DNA from: Sandaracinus sp964481145
GTDB lineage: Bacteria; Myxococcota_A; Polyangia; Polyangiales; Sandaracinaceae
NCBI GenBank assembly: GCA_964481145.1
Contig: CAYZTA010000022.1
Span: 15,921 to 79,920, forward strand
Reading direction: 5' to 3'
Length of the DNA stretch: 64,000 bases
In this document: in pieces, positions 1 through 7,937 of the stretch
How positions within the stretch are numbered: the first letter of the stretch is position 1
Layout of the letters: the number at the start of each line of letters is the position of its first letter
Position numbers and translations under genes: made by a program
Notes under the pieces: generated by a model
Told to the model about the DNA's origin: nothing
Databases searched by the model: none
The model's input: only the letters and a program-made list of their open reading frames with translations

Positions 1-1683
1 CCCATCGGGACGCACGATGGGAAGCGTCGGTTCGTGGGCCGCGGCGTCCAAGACGACAGCCATCGATTGATAAAGACCCGTGTCAGAATCGAGGTAGCCC
101 ACCACGAGTGCCGAGCCCGCATCGGACGAGCCTCCACCGTTACGCGCGATATCGGTCAGAGAAAATCCACCACGACCGGCGATGTCCCAGACCGGAGCCG
201 ACTCCAGCTCCGCTCGACGCTCGGGGATCGCAAGCGTCTCCGAGCTCGGTCCACGGGTCCACGCGGCGAAGATCAATCGATGGGAGCAGTCGCGCGCCAA
301 CCGCAGAGAGGACATCGAGTAAGCACCAGAATACCGGTTGTGATCGGCCGCTGTCAGCCAGCGCAAGGAGCCGTCTTCAGGCGCGAGCCGCGCAAAGAGC
401 GTCACGCGACGGCCCGCCTCGATGGTTTGAGATTCCAAGACGAGAACGGGAGCCTCCGAGCCAAAGCCAAAGCTCAGGAAAATCTCTCCGCGTGAATCGA
501 TGACGAGGTCATGAACATCTTCCCCGTTCGTCAACGTCGAATCCCAAAGCTGACGCGCCCATACGACCGACCCGTCCGTTCCACGATGACGTACGATCCA
601 CTGGCCGGTCCGACCCAAGACTTCTTCTGCGCGTTCGTAGAGGATGATGAGATCGCCAGAGGGAAGCGCTTGCATGAGCGCGACGTCTGCAAGTGTTCGG
701 CGAATCACCCAGCCCGGACCAAGAACACGCTGCCAAAGGCAAGAGCCGTCTCGAGCTCTCGCATGAAGGAGCATCGGTCTTGACTCGGGAGGGCCGTCTT
801 CGATCGTGACGACTCCACACCCGACATCGATGCTGCCCACGACCCGCCCGATCACGAAGGCGCGACCCTCGGGCGCGATCGCAACCCCCGCCGTCCTCTC
901 GAACCTTGCTACCGAGGAGATCGGCGCGCTCCACGCCGGCCTCGCGACACACGCCTCCGTAAAGCACGCCAGCTCGCCGTTCCAATCGGGCGTGCACGCG
1001 GGCTCGTCGATCACCCCGTCGCAATCGTTGTCGATCCCATCACCGCACTGCTCGGGCTCGGGGATACACGTGCAGCCTTCATTGATCAGGCCATCGCAGT
1101 CGTTATCGATGTCGTCCGTGCATATCTCGGGCGAAGGGCGTATGGCCCCTTCACAGCCGCTCCAGACCCCTGCAACGCAGGTCTGTACACCCGACCTGCA
1201 CGGCGGCGCAGCAAGCCTCGCTCCGCACTCGCGTGAATCACTCGCATCGCACGAGCAACCTTCGTCGATCGCTCCATCGCAGTCGCCATCGACACCATCA
1301 CACGCCTCTTCTCGCGGAGCCACGTCATTGCTGCATGCGTAATCTCCCCAATCACCGAACTCCGTCCCCACGAGCGCGCAACGCTGGATCCCATCGGCGC
1401 ATACGCCGACACCTCGACTCGGAACATCGCCAGAAAAACAACTTTGGATTTCTCGAGGCCCGCATGGACAGCCGTCATCGATGCGCCCATTGCGATCGTC
1501 GTCGACGCCATTGCCACACTCCTCCAGCCGCGGAATCCGCATGGCACCATCGCGCCCCTCGGCATCGAGGTCCCGTACGCCGACCGGTATGCCGCAAGTG
1601 CATCCGACCATCACGAGCGACGCGACGAGCCCGAACCCTGCCGGCGCAACGAGCCATCGTGTTCTCGCGTGTGACACAAGCAT
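1..1683 (-). CDS. MopE-like Cys-rich lipoprotein, 3' end cut by window edge
   Basis: The frame is open from an ATG at 1683 to the window edge (561 codons), so the C-terminus is missing. A signal peptide ends at MVGC (Cys28), which suggests a lipoprotein, although Met at -3 is atypical. Four Asp/Cys-rich repeats follow between about residues 55 and 229, three of them of the form GDCDG or DNDCDG followed by D/N-E-x-C. These are the putative metal-binding motif of myxobacterial MopE-like proteins. The rest resembles a beta-propeller-type surface domain, with runs such as LHARARDGSCLW and IVRHRGTDGSVVWARQL. It lies 38 bp after the sigma-factor operon on the same strand and may be its last gene. 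The likely location is the outer membrane or cell surface. The repeat family is clear; the ligand and role are not. Confidence 0.8.
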   Translation of the reverse strand, partial: MLVSHARTRWLVAPAGFGLVASLVMVGCTCGIPVGVRDLDAEGRDGAMRIPRLEECGNGVDDDRNGRIDDGCPCGPREIQSCFSGDVPSRGVGVCADGIQRCALVGTEFGDWGDYACSNDVAPREEACDGVDGDCDGAIDEGCSCDASDSRECGARLAAPPCRSGVQTCVAGVWSGCEGAIRPSPEICTDDIDNDCDGLINEGCTCIPEPEQCGDGIDNDCDGVIDEPACTPDWNGELACFTEACVARPAWSAPISSVARFERTAGVAIAPEGRAFVIGRVVGSIDVGCGVVTIEDGPPESRPMLLHARARDGSCLWQRVLGPGWVIRRTLADVALMQALPSGDLIILYERAEEVLGRTGQWIVRHRGTDGSVVWARQLWDSTLTNGEDVHDLVIDSRGEIFLSFGFGSEAPVLVLESQTIEAGRRVTLFARLAPEDGSLRWLTAADHNRYSGAYSMSSLRLARDCSHRLIFAAWTRGPSSETLAIPERRAELESAPVWDIAGRGGFSLTDIARNGGGSSDAGSALVVGYLDSDTGLYQSMAVVLDAAAHEPTLPIVRPDG

Positions 1684-1721
1684 CTCTATAACTTTCTCGT
1701 GTTCCAAGCGTGGACGGCTTT

Positions 1722-2435
1722 CTATCGGACGACGCGATGAATGCGCTCCATATAAGGAGAAGACCGATACGTCCGCTCAAACGCGGCCGCGCGTGCCCGC
1801 GCCTCCTCCATGCGACCCAGGCGAGCGAGCGCCTCCACGGCCAACACGTCTCGCTCCTCGCGCATCGAGCCGCTTGGATAAAGCCGACGGTGTTCGGCCG
1901 TGAGCGAGAGACAGAGATCCGCGTTTCGCGCAAGGGCCGCGCGAGCACGAAGAAGGAGCTCCCCTTCGCTCGGAGCGTCCTCTTGCTGCGCGTCCGCCTC
2001 TTGACGCGCCCCTGCTCTCCTCGCAGCCCGTCGCCGCGGCTGCGCTGGCTCGTCCGTGCCCACAACCTCGAGTTCGAACGCCGGAGGGCTCGGCTCTTCT
2101 ACTTCCACCTCTTCCCCATGGTCCGGGACGCTCTCGGATTGGACCTCGACGCCCGAACCTTCTTCCGAAGAGGATGGCGTCATCGACCCATTCGATCTCC
2201 TCTCCCGAGCGACCCAAACACCGAGAGACACCAGCATCACGATCACGACACCCGCCGCGATGAATGTTCCACCGCTGCCTTTCACCGCCGGCGCAGGCGT
2301 CCTGGTCAAGCCCTCCGCGCGCGCCACGACCCTCTCGATCGCACGCGCATCGAGCACGGGATCCACCCGAGCGGCCTCGAAGAGATCACGCAGCGCCGGC
2401 TCGAGGCCCTCCGGATCGCGTTCCTTCTCACTCAT
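1722..2435 (-). CDS. Membrane protein linked to ECF sigma factor (possible anti-sigma factor)
   Basis: 237 aa. The ATG at 2435 overlaps the sigma-factor stop by 8 bases (ATGAGTGA), so the two are translationally coupled. The protein has about 55 N-terminal cytoplasmic residues, one transmembrane helix near residues 57-75 (IAAGVVIVMLVSLGVWVA), an acidic Pro/Glu-rich linker, and a C-terminal helical module of about 75 residues that looks TPR-like. Coupling to an ECF sigma gene plus a single TM span suggests an anti-sigma factor, but the usual zinc HxxxCxxC motif is absent. A related C-terminal module occurs in the protein at 62052-62963. The role is inferred mainly from context. The longer open frame reaching 2846 would overlap the sigma gene and is not needed. 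Confidence 0.7.
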   Translation of the reverse strand: MSEKERDPEGLEPALRDLFEAARVDPVLDARAIERVVARAEGLTRTPAPAVKGSGGTFIAAGVVIVMLVSLGVWVARERRSNGSMTPSSSEEGSGVEVQSESVPDHGEEVEVEEPSPPAFELEVVGTDEPAQPRRRAARRAGARQEADAQQEDAPSEGELLLRARAALARNADLCLSLTAEHRRLYPSGSMREERDVLAVEALARLGRMEEARARAAAFERTYRSSPYMERIHRVVR

Positions 2436-3021
2436 CGCGCCCCCTCTCTCGACGCGCGAAAGACTCGCGAAGCTTCGTCTGTCCTCGATGCAAATATTTG
2501 TACGCGGTGGGCAGCGCACACGTGAGCAGCTCTGCGATCTCTCGCATCGGAAGACCATCGATCTCGAAGAGCACGACCACAGTGCGCTGCTCGTACGGCA
2601 ACTCATCCAAGAGATCCTGCAGCAGCGCCCGCCGTCGCTTCGCTTCGAGCTGTTGTTCCGGCGTCTCGCCGTCCTCGATCTCGGGAGCTTCGTCAAAGGC
2701 GCGCACTGGATTGCGTTTTCGTGAACGCGATCGATTCCGGGCGACGTTGATCGCCACGCCGCGCAACCACGCCCCTGGCTCCCGAACCACCCCTGGTTCA
2801 TCGGCGAGCCGCCGATAGGCGATGAGATAGACGTCCTGGAGCGCATCCTCGATGTCGCTGGCCGGAACGCCCAAATACCTGAGGAGCCGCGCGAGGCGCA
2901 CGGTGTGCTCCTGCGCGAGCACGCCCAAAAGCGAGCGCGCGCCGGGAGGTACTTCCACGCTCAGATCGAGAGCCTCCACATCGCTCTGTGTCCGGGCGAT
3001 TCGGTTTTTCTCCGTCATCAT
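2428..3021 (-). CDS. ECF-type RNA polymerase sigma factor
   Basis: 197 aa, the usual size for an extracytoplasmic-function sigma-70 factor. Region 2 is seen around residues 40-110 (core-binding run DIEDALQDVYLIAYRRL, then WLRGVAINVARNRSR). Region 4 lies around residues 130-190 (LPYEQRTVVVLFEIDGLPMREIAELL, then a helix with AYKYLHRGQTKLRE). The linker is short and there is no region 1 or 3. Tandem ATG codons lie at 3021 and 3018 without a strong ribosome-binding site; the upstream gene ends 15 bases earlier, so translation may be coupled. It probably directs transcription of an envelope-related regulon and perhaps this operon. The target promoter cannot be read from here. Confidence 0.92.
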   Translation of the reverse strand: MMTEKNRIARTQSDVEALDLSVEVPPGARSLLGVLAQEHTVRLARLLRYLGVPASDIEDALQDVYLIAYRRLADEPGVVREPGAWLRGVAINVARNRSRSRKRNPVRAFDEAPEIEDGETPEQQLEAKRRRALLQDLLDELPYEQRTVVVLFEIDGLPMREIAELLTCALPTAYKYLHRGQTKLRESFARRERGRDE

Positions 3022-3036
3022 CGAGCCACGCGATTT

Positions 3037-4023
3037 TTATTCGCCGAGGCGCAGCTCGAACGCGAGCGACATCACCGGATACACCGGCGCGCTCTCGTGG
3101 ATGACACGCACCTCACCCCCATCGATGAAGTGAATTTGCGCACGCACCACGCTCACTCCGAGCCCAGCACCACCGCGCATCCACAAAGGCCCAACCAACT
3201 GAACCCCTATCCTTGCATCGAGCACACCGGCAATCTCGCCTCCGGTCGAGCTGTCCCTTCTTTCGAAACCAATCCCCGTCGCGAGAATTCCAGTCGCCCA
3301 CACAGAGATGCATCCTCCGAGTTCGAAGAACGACGCCATCCGACTGAGCCCACATCCGCCCAGACTCACCCCACCCGCGAGCACACGCGCCCCTACACCA
3401 TCGGCCTGAATCGATTCCACCCCCGGAAAGCCCGCCACGGAGAGCTCCAACACGAGCGCATCGATCGGCCGTAAACCCAATACGAGCTGCGCCGCGCCGG
3501 CCATTCCCGGCAACGAATCGACTCGCGCCAGGACACCTCCCGCCAATGCCCCACGAATTGGCGGATTCGAAGTGTTTTCTCGCAAATTTTCCGATGTGGG
3601 CAGCCGGATCGGTGGTGATTCACGTGCGGCTTGCTCCTCGGTCACTTCGTCGAGCAACAATGCAACGATCACGACCAATCCTTCATCGAGCCGATGGCAA
3701 TCGTCACCGTCGATCGTCAGCACACGATCCCGAGCTTCACTCGGCCCCTCGATCCTCACGCGAACACTGCGCTGCCCTGGTTCGCGCTCGAAACGCACCT
3801 CAATCAGGGTCCCAGGTGCACCGCTGGACTCGATGGACGTTCCGACCGCAGCCTCGAACATCGCTCGCAGCCCCGCCTCATCGAGGCACTCATGAGGAGC
3901 CATCCATCGCAACGTGACATCGGCCCGTGCGGGCGCAGCCTTGAGTACGATCGCACACATCGCGGCCCAAGCCCACACCCCCACGCAGCTGCGGATCCTC
4001 ACGGCGCGCCACACGCGATCCAT
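3037..4023 (-). CDS. Exported protein, unknown function
   Basis: 328 aa with an N-terminal signal peptide (hydrophobic run around residues 12-30, probable cleavage after APARA). The first half is a compact domain with paired Cys residues (PHECLDEAGL and DGDDCHRL). The second half is Gly-rich with alternating hydrophobic strands and ends in SLAFELRLGE, which resembles a small outer-membrane barrel or periplasmic beta domain. Similar two-part exported proteins are common in myxobacteria next to regulators, but I do not recognise a named family. It overlaps the upstream cytochrome gene by 25 bases and is followed 15 bases later by the sigma factor, so the three are very likely cotranscribed. It may belong to the envelope signal path of that sigma factor. 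Confidence 0.75.
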   Translation of the reverse strand: MDRVWRAVRIRSCVGVWAWAAMCAIVLKAAPARADVTLRWMAPHECLDEAGLRAMFEAAVGTSIESSGAPGTLIEVRFEREPGQRSVRVRIEGPSEARDRVLTIDGDDCHRLDEGLVVIVALLLDEVTEEQAARESPPIRLPTSENLRENTSNPPIRGALAGGVLARVDSLPGMAGAAQLVLGLRPIDALVLELSVAGFPGVESIQADGVGARVLAGGVSLGGCGLSRMASFFELGGCISVWATGILATGIGFERRDSSTGGEIAGVLDARIGVQLVGPLWMRGGAGLGVSVVRAQIHFIDGGEVRVIHESAPVYPVMSLAFELRLGE

Positions 4024-4460
4024 GCGCCGAGACGATCGCGTTCGGCGTCGCTCGGGGTGGAAGCGCCCATCGGCATGAAGGTGTTGATGCGCGTGGGACC
4101 CCCTGCCGCCACTCCATCGATCTCATCGAGACGGGCCCGCACCCCCTCCGGGCTATCAAAATCGTATCCGATGGGTGCCCCTTGGCGCTCCGAGGGGGTG
4201 AGGTGTGTCGACGAATGACAATTTTCGCAATAATTCGCGAAAAAATCACGGCCAAACGACTCGTATGTGTCAGCAAAACCGGGCGGACAGGGCGCCATCG
4301 AGGGTGCGATCATGACCGTACGCATGCGACTCGCACTTGCATCTCCGTCGCCTCCTGGAGCGGGTCCACATGCCGAAATTCCGCTGAATATTACAATTCC
4401 TACGGTTCGAAACCACATCTTCATCGAGGACGCCATCATTCGCATGAAGAGGGTCGCCAT
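3999..4460 (-). CDS. Single-haem c-type cytochrome lipoprotein
   Basis: 153 aa from the ATG at 4460, chosen because GGAAGAGG precedes it; ATGs at 4445 and 4424 are alternatives, and the open frame to 4640 is unlikely. The signal peptide ends in a lipobox, ISAC, near residue 31. The mature part has one haem-binding CENCH motif and a later MPMG segment that could supply the distal Met ligand. Cys near the C-terminus (WIACGAP) could form a disulfide. These features match the small cytochrome-c lipoproteins common in myxobacteria, which act as periplasmic electron carriers or sensors. As first gene of the sigma operon it may link redox or haem state to the regulator; that is inference. Confidence 0.8.
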   Translation of the reverse strand: MATLFMRMMASSMKMWFRTVGIVIFSGISACGPAPGGDGDASASRMRTVMIAPSMAPCPPGFADTYESFGRDFFANYCENCHSSTHLTPSERQGAPIGYDFDSPEGVRARLDEIDGVAAGGPTRINTFMPMGASTPSDAERDRLGAWIACGAP

Positions 4461-4505
4461 GACCCTCTTCCGGTGACCGTTTGAGCACCTTATCAGACGT
4501 CTCGA

Positions 4506-4535
4506 TTGACATGGGATGTCCAAGGAAGCGAAGAT
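4506..4535 (+). promoter_or_regulatory. Possible sigma-70 promoter for the MshEN/HEAT gene
   Basis: A perfect TTGACA at 4506-4511 is followed 18 bases later by GAAGAT (4530-4535), a 3 of 6 match to the -10 box, 28 bases before the ATG at 4563. This fits a start at 4563 rather than 4506. It is a weak -10 in a GC-rich genome, so it is only a candidate. Confidence 0.3.
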
Positions 4536-4562
4536 TCCTCTCCCGAGAGACGCCCGAGCACG

Positions 4563-7500
4563 ATGTCTGCCCTCACCTCGCTTCTCGCGCGCGATCAAAT
4601 CGTCCCCGTTCGTAAGATCGAGGAGGCTTTGCAGAAGCAAGTCGTCTCGGGGGGCGAGATGTCGAGCGTTCTGCTCGAACTCGACGCCGTGTCGGAAAAT
4701 ACGCTCTCCGCGTATTGCGCAGCGCTGTATGGCCTCCTGCCCGCGACGCGCGACGAGGTCATGCGTGTGTCACGCGACACGATCCGCCTCGTGCCGCGCG
4801 AGCTCGCAGAACGACATCGGATGATTCCGCTCGCCGTGGACGCGAATACGCTGCTCGTCGCGATGGCGCGTCCGCTCGATCGTGAAATCGAGGAGCAAGT
4901 CGGATTTCTGCTCGGACTGAGCCTCGTCATCAGGATCGTTTGTGACGTCCGAATTTCGGCGGGACTCGTCCATCACTACGGCGTGGATGCCACTCCACGG
5001 CACATCCGCTTGATCGACAAGCTCCGCCAACGCGATGCGGGCCCCGTCCCATTCGTCGCCATGCCCAACGAAGGGCAATCGGAACACCTCCGCTTCTCGG
5101 AGGCACCTGTCAAACGTGTCAGCACTGCGGATTGGCTCGATGATGGGGACGAAGAAGATACGGACATCGGCGCTTCGAATTCCTCCCCCAAAGTACAACC
5201 CGCTCCCTTCGCCGAGGCACGCCAGACCGAGCCGATGGGGTTCCCGGTCACTCAAGTCGAACGCGCTCTGCCTCTGGCGGAAGACATCACCGCAGATGTC
5301 TCACCCTCACTGGCGATGATTTCACCTCCTGAAGCCGCTGTGCTCGAGCGCCCTCGAAGCATGTTCGAGGACGTGAAGTCCGCCACTCACCGCGTCTCCG
5401 AACCACCGACCGATACAGTCCAAGCCCTGCGTCGCTTGCGCGGTCCGCTCACCTTTGCGGCCGCGACCAAACTCCTCGACAAAGCGAGGGCTCGCGACGA
5501 AGTCCTCGAGATTTTCTTCGCATTTTCAAGGCAGTTCCTCGACTACACCGCGCTCTTCGTGGTCCACGACGACGTCGCCGATGGGCGCGATGCCTTTGGG
5601 TCCGGAGCCTCGGCCAAAGCCGTGCGTCGAATCGCCGTTCCGCTCGACGTCCCTGGAACTTTCGCCGATGTGCGAAGCATGCTCCACCCGCACGTGGGTC
5701 CATTCGCGTCGAGTGAGCTCGATGCGATCGTCCTTCGCGATCTCGAACGCGAGCCAAACACTCCGGCCATCGTGCTCCCTGTCGCCATCCGCGGGCGCGC
5801 TGTGCTCCTGCTCTACGGGGATCGGGGAGGAGATCCATTCGAGCTCGAGGAGATCCCCGAGCTTCTTTCTTTCGTTCCGAAGGTCGAAGCCGCTTTCAAG
5901 CGGCTCATCTTGCGGCGCAAACACGACTCGGGCCTTCATCCTCCGTTCGAAGAAAACGAAGAAGAAGCCGAACGTACGGTGATCGAAGCCGCCGCCCGTG
6001 CGCTCGCGCCCCTCGCATCGCGAACTCCACCACAGCAGATCGAGCCGGAGCCAGTCGAACCCGATGCCAGCGCGATCGACATGGGCGAGGCCACTTCGTA
6101 CCATCCGTTCGCAGCCATCGCAGCCGCGGTCCGTTCGAGTCGTCCAGGCACAGCGCCCACATCCCCGGTTCCCGAGGAACCCCCGACCTCGGTGGCGCCT
6201 CCCCCCATGGAACCGCCCACCGCGAGCGTCCCGCCGTTCGATGTGGCGGCTCTCTCTCGAACAGGAAGGTCTCCGGCTCGCTCTCTGGAATCCATGCTCG
6301 GAATTCCACGAACCGCTCCCGAGCCGCCGACGACACATCTCTCATGGCCCTCGGTCGCGGATCACTCACCGGGCTCGGAAACGCCGGTGCTCACGCGTGA
6401 CGCCGACGAGCCCGAGCTCACGCTCGGAAGCTCGGCGTCAGGAGAGTTCGAAGAAGACGAGCTCGAAGAACAAACACCGCAGATTTCAATGCATGGGGCC
6501 ATCGAAACGCCCCACCGCGCAGAGCCCGAAGGAAGCTCCTACCGTGTTCGGGACGCACGTGTGGATGTCGTTTCGACCCGAACCCGCTCGTCGTTGCCGC
6601 CCGCTCCGCAAGACCATCCGGCAACCGAAAGTCCCCGCGAAGGTGCCGCCCACGACGGAGAAGCTCGGCGCGTTCCGCCCGCATTGGCCATGAACGAGGC
6701 GATGCCTTCGGTCATCGTCGACATGGGCGATCACGTCAACTCACTCGTCCTCGATCTCACGCGCTGTGGCCCCGAAGACGAGGGAGCCTTCGTCGAAGCG
6801 TTGGTTCGCGCCGGCGAGATCGCATTGCCCACGCTCGCGCAAGCCTTCCCTGGACCGCTCTGGTTCGATCGAAACCGCCCCCATCGGCGCTTGCCACACG
6901 GACGCGACGTCTCCGCGATCAGCCGTGCGCTCGTCGCGTTCCGGGAGCGCGCGGTCCCCTACGTCGAATCACTGCTGGGCGCAGGCCAACCCGACCGACG
7001 CTTTTACGCCATTCTCGTCGCGGGAGATCTCGTCTATCCCACCCTTTTGGCGGCTCTCTCTGCTCGCGTTTTCGACGATGACGACGGCGCGCGGGCAGCG
7101 GCACTCGAAGTTTTGCCACGATTTCAGATGTTCTCGAGTGAGTGGAACGTGTCGATCTCGATCGTTCGGCGGGCCGCAAAGCTCCGCGGGCGAGATCCCA
7201 AACGCCGTTACCGCGCAACCCGGGCGCTGGGCGCGTTGCGCGACACGAACTCGCTCCATGTCCTGCTCGATCTGATCGAAGACGAAGACCCAGAGCTCGC
7301 CGCGATCGCCCACCAATCACTCGTCGAAGTCACCTGCGAAGACATGGGAACCTCGATGCGTCGCTGGGCCCCCTGGCTCCAGAAAAACGAACATCGCCAT
7401 CGCATCGAATGGCTCATCGACGCGCTCGTGCATGCGGACGAAGCCATCCGCACCGCTGCCGGCGAAGAACTCAAGGTGCTCACCCAACAATATTACGGGT

Positions 7501-7592
7501 ATCACCCAGGTGCTTCGCGCAAGGATCGCGAGGTCGTTCAGCAAAAATACCGGCGCTGGTGGGACGAAGAAGGCGCCAAGATTTGGGCGTAG
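4563..7592 (+). CDS. MshEN-type N-domain / GAF-like / HEAT-repeat protein
   Basis: 1009 aa. The first 150 residues resemble the MshEN/GspE N-terminal domain: a helical start (LLARDQIVPVRKIEEAL), then RLVPRELAERHRMIPLAV and a MARPLD segment like the MADPxD of PilB and GspE. In that family this fold can bind cyclic di-GMP. No ATPase domain follows. Residues of about 290-460 look like a GAF-type domain, then comes a long Pro-rich linker, and the last 300 residues are HEAT-like helical pairs (RAAALEVLPRF, RYRATRALGALRD, PELAAIAHQSLVEVT). It ends 45 bases before gatC on the same strand. A scaffold or effector in surface or motility signalling is plausible but not shown. The start at 4563 is preferred over 4506, where no ribosome-binding site is seen. 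Confidence 0.8.
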   Translation: MSALTSLLARDQIVPVRKIEEALQKQVVSGGEMSSVLLELDAVSENTLSAYCAALYGLLPATRDEVMRVSRDTIRLVPRELAERHRMIPLAVDANTLLVAMARPLDREIEEQVGFLLGLSLVIRIVCDVRISAGLVHHYGVDATPRHIRLIDKLRQRDAGPVPFVAMPNEGQSEHLRFSEAPVKRVSTADWLDDGDEEDTDIGASNSSPKVQPAPFAEARQTEPMGFPVTQVERALPLAEDITADVSPSLAMISPPEAAVLERPRSMFEDVKSATHRVSEPPTDTVQALRRLRGPLTFAAATKLLDKARARDEVLEIFFAFSRQFLDYTALFVVHDDVADGRDAFGSGASAKAVRRIAVPLDVPGTFADVRSMLHPHVGPFASSELDAIVLRDLEREPNTPAIVLPVAIRGRAVLLLYGDRGGDPFELEEIPELLSFVPKVEAAFKRLILRRKHDSGLHPPFEENEEEAERTVIEAAARALAPLASRTPPQQIEPEPVEPDASAIDMGEATSYHPFAAIAAAVRSSRPGTAPTSPVPEEPPTSVAPPPMEPPTASVPPFDVAALSRTGRSPARSLESMLGIPRTAPEPPTTHLSWPSVADHSPGSETPVLTRDADEPELTLGSSASGEFEEDELEEQTPQISMHGAIETPHRAEPEGSSYRVRDARVDVVSTRTRSSLPPAPQDHPATESPREGAAHDGEARRVPPALAMNEAMPSVIVDMGDHVNSLVLDLTRCGPEDEGAFVEALVRAGEIALPTLAQAFPGPLWFDRNRPHRRLPHGRDVSAISRALVAFRERAVPYVESLLGAGQPDRRFYAILVAGDLVYPTLLAALSARVFDDDDGARAAALEVLPRFQMFSSEWNVSISIVRRAAKLRGRDPKRRYRATRALGALRDTNSLHVLLDLIEDEDPELAAIAHQSLVEVTCEDMGTSMRRWAPWLQKNEHRHRIEWLIDALVHADEAIRTAAGEELKVLTQQYYGYHPGASRKDREVVQQKYRRWWDEEGAKIWA

Positions 7593-7637
7593 TCGGCCCT
7601 GCACCTTCGCGCTCTCGTGCTACCGTCCGCGGCACTC

Positions 7638-7937
7638 ATGGCCGAACGAATCAGCACAGCCGAAGTACGCCACACGGCGAAGCTCGCTCATCTCTCCCTT
7701 TCAGATCACGAGATCGAAAAGATGCGCACGCAACTCGACTCGATCCTCGAGTCGATGGCAGCTCTCTCGAAGCTCGACACCGAAGGTGTGCCACCGACCC
7801 AACACGCAATCGCGCTCGCGTGTCCGCTCCGGGAGGACGTGCCGCAAGCGTCTCTACGCCGTGAAGAAGTGTTGCGCGCGGCCGCTCGAAACGAAGCGGG
7901 CGCATTCGCAGTGCCCAAAGTGATGGAGGGCGAGTGA
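7638..7937 (+). CDS. gatC: Asp/Glu-tRNA amidotransferase subunit C
   Basis: 99 aa, the normal size. The N-terminus ISTAEVRHTAKLAHLSLSD and the C-terminal LREDVPQASLRREEVL are characteristic of GatC, which wraps around GatA and stabilises the GatCAB heterotrimer. Start is the ATG at 7638; an upstream in-frame GTG at 7617 has no support. The stop shares one base with the gatA start (TGATG), so translation is coupled. The complex makes Gln-tRNA(Gln) and/or Asn-tRNA(Asn) by amidating misacylated Glu- or Asp-tRNA. Confidence 0.96.
   Translation: MAERISTAEVRHTAKLAHLSLSDHEIEKMRTQLDSILESMAALSKLDTEGVPPTQHAIALACPLREDVPQASLRREEVLRAAARNEAGAFAVPKVMEGE

Noticed and set aside
4461..4640. Longer N-terminus for the cytochrome lipoprotein
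   Set aside because: It would place 60 residues before the signal peptide and overlap the divergent promoter; GGAAGAGG supports the ATG at 4460.
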